NCBI GenBank assembly: GCA_010093685.1
Contig: MU006225.1
Location: forward strand, 812,507-876,506
Direction: 5' to 3'
Origin: Ophiobolus disseminans
Lineage: Eukaryota; Ascomycota; Dothideomycetes; Pleosporales; Phaeosphaeriaceae
DNA length: 64,000 nt
The position numbers and the translations under genes were made by a program. The notes under the pieces are model-generated. The model did not search any database. It was given only the letters and a program-made list of their open reading frames with translations, and was not told the DNA's origin. Below, one piece after another: positions 34,227 to 42,815 of the stretch. The first letter of the stretch is position 1. The number at the start of each line of letters is the position of its first letter.

Positions 34227-35907
34227 TCAGACTAGGGCCCGTTCTGTACCTTGCCATGCCGTCCTCCGGCGCTTGACCTCAATATACGCTGCAAGAGGAA
34301 CCTGAAACCTCACGACCCAGAATTTCTTGGGCTTCTCTTCTAGCGGCTTGAAGTCATAGTTGAGAAGCATATGTGCAAAGATCATCTTCAGCTCGTGCGA
34401 CACGAAGAAGCGGCCTGGGCTATCGCATGGTTAGTTTTGACGTCCGCTTCCAATGCAGACTGACTCACCAAGCGTGTCTGCCATGTCCGAAGGGGAGGTG
34501 AGAATCGCTTGTTGTGACCAGCCCGGTCTGTTTCAGCTTGAGTGTGTCTGCCTTTTCTTTCTTCTCGGGTTTCATTGCGTCATACTCTTCCCTTGCACGA
34601 GAGTAGCGGAAGGCATCAAACTTAGCCGCGTCGGTATGGATGTCGCCATCGAGTGCAAGAGGCGTCCATGGACATGAAAGCAGTGCGCCGTACTTTACAT
34701 GTACACCCTCGGGCGTGACAATGCCCTCCTTGGTGACCACTTTTCGATGGATGAATGTTAGGGCAATCGGCGACGCACGTTGGGACTCACGAATGGCACT
34801 GTCCATGCGATGCATTCGGCTAAGGCCCTGTTTGGTCCATCCACCTTCCTCTTGGAGCACACGGTACGCTTCCTCCCTCAGACTTTCGATCACGCTCGGA
34901 TCGGCGCTCAGAACGTTGATCATCGTCTCATACGCGGTGAGCGACGTAGTATGGATAGCCGCAAAGTTGAGGGGCATAATCCGCTTGGCAATGCGCACAG
35001 GAAGTGCTTCATCGAGCCTGCCTTCAGCCATTGCCGTTCGGTAGCTCCATGTAACAAAGTCATGTGGCTCTTCCCAGGCGTTGTACTCGGAATCTTCAGC
35101 ATCCTTCTTTCTAAGGTCTTCCAGTCGCTTCCTAATCAATGGGAGAGTAAATCTCGAGGACAACCAGTAGTGATACTTTGAAGCCAAACTGAGGAGACTC
35201 CCAACAAGTGGATGTATTGCCTTTGGCAGCAGAAAGAGTATCGTCTGTGTTCGGATGACGTCCGTTGTAAACGACAGCACGGCGTCGAGGTACTTTGGCT
35301 CGCGGCAAAGTGTCGGGCCAACCAGCATTCGGTTCGTGAGGCTCGGGATCATTTTCATAAACACGTCCATCACCTCAACTTTGGTCCAGCTCTCCATGTC
35401 CATCCCGCAGATCGTCTGCACTGCCACCGGAACTTCCTTGGCCAAATCGGATATGATCGCGTTGAGGTTGCGCACAAGATTCTTGTGCACCACGTGTTCA
35501 TGGTAAGGGTCCCGCAAGATAATGGGCTCTACAAAGCAGTAGTCGCCTTGCAAAATTTCGTAACGCGCAGCGCTGGTGCTGAGAACCGAGTCTGGCTGAT
35601 CAAACATCCAGCTCATCTGCGCCCTTGGAATAACGATCTCCGCGCGCATGCCCAGAGTGGCAGGGAGGACGAAGATCTTGTTCTTCTTGCTGTACTTCTC
35701 GTATCCAGCTAGGAGCCATTCTTTACTCTTTGTTAGTGCAAAGAAGTTGCGCGAGCTTGCGACCCAGCCCTTTCCGTAGCCAAGCCATGGTATCGACGTT
35801 GGTGGTTGTTGTGTATTGAAGAGATGGTACAAGGTCGCGGTTACCCAATAGGTTGCAATGGCGCCTGCGACGACGCGCAGCGAGAGTAGGGACTCGTCTC
35901 CCACCAT
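34227..35907 (-). CDS. Cytochrome P450 monooxygenase
   Basis: Two exons, 35907-34469 and 34419-34227, give exactly 544 codons (543 aa). The start at 35907 (MVGDESLLSLRVVAG) opens a membrane anchor; an in-frame ATG at 35976 is upstream. P450 landmarks are an I-helix region near MPLNFAAIHTTSLTAYETM (an A-x-x-H-T-T form of the oxygen-binding groove), an E-x-x-R-like segment in SAIRESQRASPIAL, and the heme loop FGHGRHACPGRFFVSHE with ligand Cys480. The intron splits the Cys codon (TG|C), so a frame read without splicing ends just before the heme ligand. P450s of this form (H-T-T, FGxGRHxCPGRFF) are common in fungal terpenoid and meroterpenoid pathways. It is paired with the dioxygenase about 240 bp downstream. 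Confidence 0.94.
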
Positions 35908-37099
35908 GATCGCACCTGAGGTTGAACACGGAAGACCAGCTGTTCTTCCGGCGAGATAGGGACTCAGGATGGGCACTAGCAGGCCTGGGGGAGCGCTCGG
36001 CTAAGTTTGCCTTTGTGATATCAACCCCGGTCACGCATGACAAGCTCAAACACTAAATCACCATAAGAGGAAAGCCCTGCTCGCTGCAATCACTCAAGCA
36101 TGATCGTGGTTAACAAATGATCAGCATGATTCGTCACCCGACTGCGTCAGTTTAAGCAGTCAGCACCACCGATAAGGCGACACAACAAAAGATAAATAAA
36201 CGAAACAACACAATCTATGCATAGATGTCATTACGGCTAACGAGGATGAGGCAATGCCCTGTTCCTAACGCTAGGCCGTCGTGAAGGAAGCCCTCCTTCT
36301 TCGTCCATGCTACGCCAGTATCCCTTGCGAGCACGTTGACGCATTACTTCTTACGGACCATGATTGGCCCTGATGGCGACTTACTTTCACACGACTCAAT
36401 ATAGAAACTAGAGAAGTTGTAGAAAATAACTCGAGAACGGCGCGTTTGCTGACAAACAACACCCACTAAGTAACGACATGATGTAGACCTAAAACATGAG
36501 TATGCTCCCTGCTCAGTTATTACGCTGCTGAAGATCTCGAGTTCTACTTCCAGTCTATTCGAACACGTCTGAGATGCCCTGTCCTTGACTAGACGGAGCA
36601 TGTTGTAAGGTAGCAGGCTTGCGTTCGTACACCCAGAGACAGGTCGCGCGCCACCACATGATCGCGATGCCAGGAGCAGTCAAGGTGGTGGTGGTATGTA
36701 CATACGCGGAATGGCGTTCGGGCTTGGGTGAAAGACATGAGGTACTTCAGAGCCTGCTTTCCTCCTGTATCACCTACAAGTGACGCTACCTAGGTAGTGC
36801 AGTGCTGCGACGAGGCTGATGCTACTCTAGGTAATCGAATACAACGTCCCTTGGATGGCCGGACCCCAGATGTTACGTTAATCTTCACATCAACAGCCAC
36901 TCAAGCTCTGCATCACGAACGAGTCAAGGCCCTCGTGGCCAGCACTTTGACGCTCCCATTGCAGATACCTCCAGCTCGCTTGCTCCATATACAAGGCCCA
37001 AAAATGCATTGGTACTTCACAAGCTGGAAGACTAACAAAAGAAGTCATGTTTCGTGATGTGAAAATTGTGCTATTGAATGCCCACGGCGCAAACGCTTT
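35908..37099. other. Intergenic, no gene seen
   Basis: About 1.2 kb between minus-strand genes. It contains the palindrome CTACCTAGGTAG (36786-36797) and a related CTAGGTA at 36827. Short frames carry no motif. Confidence 0.5.
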
Positions 37100-37552
37100 T
37101 TACTGCTGTTCAAATCCATGTACGATATCCGCCTTCACCTCCCTAACTTTCTCTTCGATCTCTTTCAAACTGCTCTCAATGTCCTCGATATCTTCCTTGG
37201 CGATTTGCTCTGCCCTCCATCGCTGCCTTCCTGCAACCAAGTACACTGCCATCAAATCTTCAACCCGGATGCCCTTCACAACGTCTCGATAATCTTTGAT
37301 GTCGTTCTCTAGCAGCTTGATCTCGGCTCTGAGCGAGTTGGCGCCAGCTGCGCGGTCGGTAGCCATGATCGCGGTGCTGGCTTCGTAGTACAGTTTCGCG
37401 ATGGATATCCAGCGGTCTTTGAGTTCGTCATATTGCGCGGGTAAAGTATGCGAGAGTGTTGGGTGAAAGGGGTGGGTGCGGGGCTTTGCGAGGGGCGTAC
37501 TGGATGGTTGACTAGGTGTGTTGGTGTCCTGACTGGATGCGCCGGATGCCAT
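37100..37552 (-). CDS. Small coiled-coil protein
   Basis: A single exon of 150 aa. The ATG at 37552 is in a good context (CACCATGGC) and is preferred to one 12 codons upstream. The first 40 residues are Ser/Pro/Thr-rich. From DELKDRWISIAKLYYEAST onward the protein is helical and highly charged, with probable coiled coils in SLRAEIKLLENDIKDY and DIEDIESSLKEIEEKVRE. The arrangement resembles small subunits of larger complexes, but I do not recognise the family. No membrane or secretion signal is seen. Confidence 0.62.
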   Translation of the reverse strand: MASGASSQDTNTPSQPSSTPLAKPRTHPFHPTLSHTLPAQYDELKDRWISIAKLYYEASTAIMATDRAAGANSLRAEIKLLENDIKDYRDVVKGIRVEDLMAVYLVAGRQRWRAEQIAKEDIEDIESSLKEIEEKVREVKADIVHGFEQQ

Positions 37553-38179
37553 GGTGGTTTGTGCGAGCGGGGTTGCGTCGATGCGCAATGAGTAATTGTA
37601 GGAGAATGCGAAAGAGCGCGAAGCTGGCTGCGCTACGATTTATGCGCAGCACAGTTTGATCGCTGTCAATGGATGTCTCACAACACTGAGACATGGAAAT
37701 TTATCAGCTTGAAGCGTAATACGTCACGTCGTAGATTTGTGAGATAATCATAGATATGTTGTCGCTGGTCACGTTGATGCTGATTCACATGCCCGTGTGT
37801 AAACTATGACTTAAAGTGGATTATTCGAGGCATGTGTTCGTGTGGTTCGACACGTTGGCTTAAGATGAACGGTTGTTCCCGTACAACGTGACTGTAATTT
37901 ACCCAATCAGACAACTTTGGAAGCCAGTCCACGTTCCCCTGACCCCTTTCATGGCCGGCTTTCCTCTCCATTCGTATGACTGGAAGTTCTACCTAGGTAT
38001 CCACGACTTGAGTGCGATTGAGACACTCCAACACACCACAGCGGCCACTACCACCCATAGTCTTGCCGCACGGTAGTATGAGGCCAGAACGTTGCAAAAT
38101 GACTCTTTTACCGACCAAAGTCATTTTCGACTACTTAGGTACCCGGATGACTCGATCCTATACAGTCATTTTCTCTGCA
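37553..38179. other. Intergenic leading into the tandem array
   Basis: About 0.6 kb with another ACCTAGGTAT at 37991-38000. Open frames are short. It precedes the first TATA box of the tandem gene array. Confidence 0.45.
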
Positions 38180-38185
38180 TATAAA
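38164..38185 (+). promoter_or_regulatory. Core promoter of array copy 1 (AGTCA + TATAAA)
   Basis: AGTCA at 38164-38168 and TATAAA at 38180-38185, 77 bp before the ATG at 38257. The same pair precedes all four array members. Confidence 0.6.
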
Positions 38186-38256
38186 GTCTCAATGTTTCCG
38201 TGTTCTAAAGTTTCATAAAAAACAATCATCAAACCGAAGCTGCCTGAAATCCAACG

Positions 38257-38977
38257 ATGGCTCGTAAAGAGAGCACAGACCCCTATCGATCCTTATCAGG
38301 AACTCGACCAGATTGTAATGTCTGTCAAGAAATGCGAAAGGCGATATAGAGAAATCATCCCAAAGATGGAAGAGATAAGAGGAAAGATGGATGTCTCATC
38401 GTCTTCCTCGGCGACCATTCCAAATATCCCAGATAAATTTGACCAGGCTGTAAAGACTCGTATCAAAAAACTTCAGAGAACAGCGCCACCAGAGCTCCAA
38501 GGTCACGATCTCGACCTTTACGCTATCAAAAAATTATTTTGGATGCTTGATTGGAACTATAACCACAATGTGATTGAGCAGCACCTAGAAAAGATTCGAG
38601 AACACTGTCAAGCGATCTGCGAGGACGAGAATCTTGCTAAGGAAGATTTAATCAAAGATCCTGATGGTGCTCCAGATTCCGTGTTTAATTCCCGTTAAGA
38701 GATATTTAAAACGTGCGATTTAGTTGAAATGGCGATGGAAGGCGCCCAGATACACAAAATCGCTTGGATATCGAATGAGAGCGTTGTACGCGTAGTAGAC
38801 TTGAACAGTCTTCCAGATAGTGAACCGGAAGAGTGGAAAGAAAAGTTTCGAGATACGTGGAAGCGGGGAGTGTCCTCAGCTACTGCGGTGGAACTCTTGA
38901 CGCCTCTCTTCGAGATAATGCGGGATGTGGATGAAGGTCAAGTGAAGCGAATGAGTCAATCATCTTCTGAGGGATGA
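38257..38977 (+). pseudogene. Tandem orphan family, copy 1 (broken)
   Basis: The ATG at 38257 begins a frame (MARKESTDPY) that is thrown off by an imperfect 10-bp tandem duplication, GACCCCTATC/GATCCTTATC (38278-38297). The family frame resumes as PIDPYQELDQIVMSVKKC. It continues to TAA at 38696-38698, beyond which the same frame runs on through IHKIAWISNESVVRV to the family C-terminus SSATAVELLTPLFEIMRDV and a stop at 38977. So one frameshift and one nonsense codon separate it from an intact gene. It matches copy 4 in DPYQELDQI (PYQILDEI) and in ATAVE, and copy 2 in the final DVDEG (ELDEG). No function is known. A separate ATG at 38729 could still start a short remnant. Confidence 0.65.
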
Positions 38978-39292
38978 CTTTCTTAGGCATGTTATACTCT
39001 CAATGCTTAGATAGTTTCTGGATAGTGTTCAACGTGTTTTCCGAGGACAGAACTGCTGTTGTGACTATTATCGTTGCGTAAAGGCGCAACTACCTTGGTA
39101 TTATGTTACACTGGGGCAGCAGTGAAGTAAAGTCTGTGCGCACAGTTATCTATTACTCGTATCTTCATGGCGATTTGTGATACCTGAGCTCACATGGATA
39201 TTCAGCGTAGAAGATGACGCTGTTACACAACTAAGGAAAATTCCCCTTCTCTCCCACGTCATGGGTCGCTTGCGACTCTTTGTGAGCCGTGT

Positions 39293-39323
39293 AGTCACTG
39301 ATTACCACTCGGCCATGTATAAA
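39293..39323 (+). promoter_or_regulatory. Core promoter of array copy 2 (AGTCA + TATAAA)
   Basis: AGTCA at 39293-39297 and TATAAA at 39318-39323, 66 bp before the ATG at 39384. The spacing between the two is longer (20 bp) than in the other copies (11-13 bp). Confidence 0.55.
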
Positions 39324-39383
39324 TGCTCCCCACCTACTCCCACCTGTTCTAATTCGCAGATGTTCACTCGATCTTAGTTTACA

Positions 39384-39833
39384 ATGTCCACCAGGAGCAC
39401 CACAACTCAGCCCTTTGATGCTTACAAAACACTCGATCAATTCAAGAGTCTAGTCCAAAAGCAATCTCGCTATGCCAACGTTGTTCCATACTTCGATGAA
39501 GCGAGGAACCTCATGCTATCAGAAGAGCGGAGAATGGAGGAGATCAACTATGTTAATGCTAAGGAAAAGACCAGTATGACAGAGACTTTTAAAATGCTTT
39601 GTCAGAATGCACTACTAAGTCTCAAAGACGCCGAGCTCGAGGACAGAGTACTTGAAGAGGTTTGGTGCACGCTCGATGAACGATTACCCACTCAAGTTGT
39701 TGAACCCACTGTAAAGATCGTCCAACAGCTCTTCGCAATGCTTTGCGAACTAGATGAAGGTTACGATGCTATTAATTATATCTTTCTACGAAAACCCAAA
39801 AACTATTGGTTATCTCCATATCGAAATCTCTAA
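39384..39833 (+). CDS. Tandem orphan family, copy 2 (internally shortened)
   Basis: A 149-aa open frame. The N-terminus (DAYKTLDQFKSLVQKQSRYANV) matches the conserved start of the family, an aromatic-LD-x-hydrophobic core followed by NQ/KQ-x-RY. The middle helix ELEDRVLEEVWCTLDERLP aligns with copy 4. It then jumps directly to a C-terminal segment (VVEPTVKIVQQLFAMLCELDEG) like that of copies 1 and 4, so about 70 residues of the longer members are missing. The last 20 residues (FLRKPKNYW) look like read-through. It could be a functional short form or a decayed copy. It appears all-helical, with no signal peptide or membrane segment. Confidence 0.55.
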   Translation: MSTRSTTTQPFDAYKTLDQFKSLVQKQSRYANVVPYFDEARNLMLSEERRMEEINYVNAKEKTSMTETFKMLCQNALLSLKDAELEDRVLEEVWCTLDERLPTQVVEPTVKIVQQLFAMLCELDEGYDAINYIFLRKPKNYWLSPYRNL

Positions 39834-40092
39834 TGACCAAGGCGCTTTTGGACCCAAATTGTTGGAATTTGAATGGATGCCTGTAGGTTTTAAAGGGACG
39901 CCTTTACTCAACTGAATACTGCTTTCCTTTGCATCATGTATGTATCTCTCTCGACGTGTGCATCAAGGCTAGGGTTGAGTCAATCTTGGTGATTGAAGTC
40001 TGTGGACCAAGAAAGCCTACTCATCGCGATTTGAGTCAAGCTTCTTCACTGTCAGCAACGTCGAAGAACTATGAGCATGACTCTTTAGTTGA
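39834..40092. other. Spacer between array copies 2 and 3
   Basis: A short AT-rich spacer with no gene. It contains TGACTC-like sequences near 40078 that resemble those before copy 1. Confidence 0.4.
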
Positions 40093-40116
40093 AGTCATTT
40101 AACCTGCAACTATAAA
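40093..40116 (+). promoter_or_regulatory. Core promoter of array copy 3 (AGTCA + TATAAA)
   Basis: AGTCA at 40093-40097 and TATAAA at 40111-40116, 78 bp before the ATG at 40189. Confidence 0.6.
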
Positions 40117-40188
40117 GCACTTGCGAATCCTCGTTTGCAAAACACGAGTATTAAGAAAGTCTATACAAACTCACAAAGCAGATTAACC

Positions 40189-40842
40189 ATGACGACGAAC
40201 GAAGCAAAGCCTGTCAGCGCGACAGAAATCATGGCGAAAGTAAAGGAGCTCGCTGCGAATCAGCCGCGCTATGCAAGCGTAGGCAAATTGATAGAAAGAT
40301 ATGAACAAACCGTATTGAGAGCTGCAGACACATTTGCAGACCATGTTCGCGACAGTGACAGCGTTGCTTGCTCGAAAGAGGAACTACAGACTTTTATTAA
40401 GTATTTCGAGGAATGCGAAGGCAAAACAGAGAAGCTTGTAGACTGTGTGATATCCACGCTACTCTTGAATTTCATCAACACATCAGATAGCAGCAAGGCT
40501 CCTCTAGCCCGGCTCCAAGGCCTGCCAGAAAAGTTTGCTTCCATATGCGCCACGGAAGATAAGGTCGAGCACCGTAGGACGCATCAACTCATCTGTGAGA
40601 GCCTTGCCGAGTGTAGAGAAGCTCTCGATGAATTCGAATTGGACGGATCAGAGTGGAGTTGGCTCACTAAAGCAAGTTTTAGTGATGTCGAGCGTGATTC
40701 CGTTTTTCGGGGGGCTGGGGAAAAGGCCGCACTTCAAAAGGCATGGACACAATCCATGGCGGTGCTTCTTGCGGTAGAAGGGTTGGTGAGGATATTTTAT
40801 AAGATTGGCGTGATAGATTGCCCCGACAAGGAATCTGATTGA
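40189..40842 (+). CDS. Tandem orphan family, copy 3 (intact member)
   Basis: A single exon of 217 aa from the ATG at 40189 (MTTNEAKPVSATEIM). An upstream in-frame start at 40135 falls close to the TATA box and is unlikely. The N-terminal helix VKELAANQPRYASVGKLIER carries the family NQ-x-RY motif. KEELQTFIKYFEECEGK and LVDCVISTLLLNF follow, then a segment around ICESLAECREALDEFELD with SEWSWL, and a C-terminal helix AWTQSMAVLLAVEGLVRIFY. This is the only full-length, unbroken copy and may be the reference for the family. It is probably all-helical and cytosolic or nuclear. I do not recognise any domain and assign no function. Confidence 0.72.
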   Translation: MTTNEAKPVSATEIMAKVKELAANQPRYASVGKLIERYEQTVLRAADTFADHVRDSDSVACSKEELQTFIKYFEECEGKTEKLVDCVISTLLLNFINTSDSSKAPLARLQGLPEKFASICATEDKVEHRRTHQLICESLAECREALDEFELDGSEWSWLTKASFSDVERDSVFRGAGEKAALQKAWTQSMAVLLAVEGLVRIFYKIGVIDCPDKESD

Positions 40843-41127
40843 CGGTTCCTTCATTTTGTTTGCCTTAGACTGATGAATCGAGAGTACTTATCATTATCCA
40901 ATTTCTAACGCGAAATGCTCTTAGCATGTCTCCATCTTTGACACTGAAGATCATCCTTGTCTTCCCAGTCTTTGATCATATTGTTGAAGTGTGTAGCAGT
41001 CGTTGTTCGTCGTCGCGGATTGACTCATAATCGTCCGTGTGGCACAGTCACAATGTGCGACAGTCCACCAGTCACCACCTACTCAGTGCTGCGTCAGTAT
41101 ATATGACGCTAAACTTAGTCTGTAACC
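40843..41127. other. Spacer between array copies 3 and 4
   Basis: Non-coding spacer of similar size to those between the other copies. It ends at the promoter element of copy 4. Confidence 0.4.
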
Positions 41128-41150
41128 AGTCATATCTGCTCGCGTATAAA
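41128..41150 (+). promoter_or_regulatory. Core promoter of array copy 4 (AGTCA + TATAAA)
   Basis: AGTCA at 41128-41132 and TATAAA at 41145-41150, 67 bp before the ATG at 41212. Confidence 0.6.
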
Positions 41151-41211
41151 TTCTCGATGTTGCGACAGTACCCGCCCACTCCAAAACAACAGCGACAAAA
41201 CCATTCAAACC

Positions 41212-41924
41212 ATGACTGATTCGACACCGCATGTATATCTTGGCCCATATCAAATTCTGGATGAGATCGAAAAGCTGATCAGAAACCAGGAACGCTACAA
41301 TGCACCCATTATCTCCGAACAGTTTGGAAAATGTAGGGCAAACATGGAAAAGCATTGTAAGCCAGGAAACTGGTCGACTAAAGACCATAGCGAGCAACAT
41401 AAGATGACGTGTAAGGAGCTTCAAGAAAGTGCGCCTAAAAAAAACTAAATGCTAAAGAGCTAGAAGACTGAATGTCGAAAGAGGTATGCTATAAATTGGA
41501 CTCTTGTTGGACTGAATGGGATCTCGAAAAACGGCTAGCGCGAATTCCCCGCCACACTACTAGATTGTGTAAGAGCAGAGATGAGTGGGATGATCTATAT
41601 GGGTTCCCGCTTGAGGAGGTCCGTATGGGCGTACACCGAACAATCAGGTCCCAATTGGCAAGTTTAAAGGAATGTATTGAGGCATACAAGACATCGAAAT
41701 GGGGCTGGGTTCTGGATGAGGGCATGATCAAATTTGCGTTAACTTGTGTTTTCGGTGAAACCGAAAGCGCGGCAAAGGTTGAAGGTAAAAGAAGGCTCCT
41801 AGAAGGCTGGTCTCGGGCGACGGCAGTAGAAAGGTTGAGGGATGGCTTGGAGAAAATCTTCGTTAATTTCCAGGACAGATCTGCAAGCCTTCAGAGAGGT
41901 GGGGAGCTTGATAGAAGAAGTTAA
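41212..41924 (+). pseudogene. Tandem orphan family, copy 4 (frameshift plus stop)
   Basis: The ATG at 41212 starts the family N-terminus (YLGPYQILDEIEKLIRNQERY). The frame is lost at a run of eight A (41437-41444). In the corrected frame LNAKELED is followed by TGA at 41469-41471, then MSKEVCYKLDSCWTEW and on to the family C-terminus (EGWSRATAVERLRDGLEKIF) and a stop at 41924. The TGA sits where copy 2 has Arg (ELEDR), so one base change from CGA or AGA explains it. A 53-nt intron-like stretch (GTAAGG at 41411 to CTAG at 41463) covers the A run, but joining it gives a stop, so splicing does not repair the gene. The A-run could also be a sequencing slip, but the TGA would remain. Confidence 0.65.
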
Positions 41925-41993
41925 TTCACCTGCTGGTAATGATGATGATTTTTGAGGCGAGGTACATACTTTGGATGTCATCAGGACCTTTTC

Positions 41994-42815
41994 TCAATAG
42001 ACGTACGGAATGAGCTTATATGGCGTGTCCTTCTTGAACTTCTCCCACGCCGCACCATATCTCTTCTCGCAGTACTCGTTCAAAACCGGCACACCCCTCT
42101 GCGAAAAGTCCCAGAAGAAGAACGCACCGACAAGCGCACCGAGCGTATAGCCTCCACCAGCGATGGCATACCCGGCCCTCCAGAGAGTGTATCCACCATA
42201 ATTGACGTGTCTCGCAAACTGCCACAATCCTCCCGTGTATGCTTTGCCCTTGTTCGCTGGGTCGGACTTGAAGCGCTTACGCTGAACCTCGCTGACCAGC
42301 TCCGTGGCCAGACCGATGACGTATAGCGTGCTACCAAGTATGAGGGATGGTTGCGGGAAGTCTGATTCGACGGACGCGGATGTCGCGCTAAGGAGGAAGG
42401 CATATGTGCTGACGCTGTTGCAGACAGCGTTGAAGGCTCCGACTACGAAGGCGCCGCTCAAGGGCATTGGCTCGCCTGAGAGGGCAGTGACCCAGATGTT
42501 CTGCTTCACAGCAGCACCGACTGCCATGCTGAAGAGGACTAGGCGGTACGGCGATAGACCGAGGCCATCGATAAGGCGGATGCCCGTGTTCGTGGGTAGG
42601 CCTGGCGAGAGCGTGCGCAGACCGAGGCGGTGGAATACCGAGGCACCGAGGCCATGGGCGAGGATCGAGTACTGTAGGTACGGCTCGATGCCTCGGAGAA
42701 TGAAGAAGGCAGCTTTGCCCGCGGGTGTGGGGGTGTAGTCGCCGCGCGCAATGAGGTCGCGCTTCTTCGCCGCGTCAGACCGAGGGTCCTGCACGCTGTC
42801 TTGTGCGGACGGCAT
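41994..42815 (-). CDS. DUF1295 / steroid 5-alpha-reductase-like membrane protein
   Basis: A single exon of 273 aa with several hydrophobic segments (YRLVLFSMAVGAAVKQNIW, GAFVVGAFNAVCNSVSTYAF, LGSTLYVIGLATELV, GALVGAFFFW). The C-terminal part carries the signature of the family: a kinked GLWQFARHVNYGGYTLWRAG, with basic residues in QRKRFKSDPANKGK before it, and NEYCEKRYGAAWEKFKKDTPY after it. Members are integral ER-membrane proteins related to steroid reductases and isoprenylcysteine methyltransferases, most likely NADPH-dependent. The substrate is unknown. It sits just beyond the array on the opposite strand; the stop at 41994 is 70 bp from the end of copy 4. Confidence 0.88.
   Translation of the reverse strand: MPSAQDSVQDPRSDAAKKRDLIARGDYTPTPAGKAAFFILRGIEPYLQYSILAHGLGASVFHRLGLRTLSPGLPTNTGIRLIDGLGLSPYRLVLFSMAVGAAVKQNIWVTALSGEPMPLSGAFVVGAFNAVCNSVSTYAFLLSATSASVESDFPQPSLILGSTLYVIGLATELVSEVQRKRFKSDPANKGKAYTGGLWQFARHVNYGGYTLWRAGYAIAGGGYTLGALVGAFFFWDFSQRGVPVLNEYCEKRYGAAWEKFKKDTPYKLIPYVY

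Noticed and set aside
41411..41463. 53-nt intron in array copy 4
   Set aside because: Good splice signals, but the join gives TAA at once and the enclosed sequence aligns with other copies.
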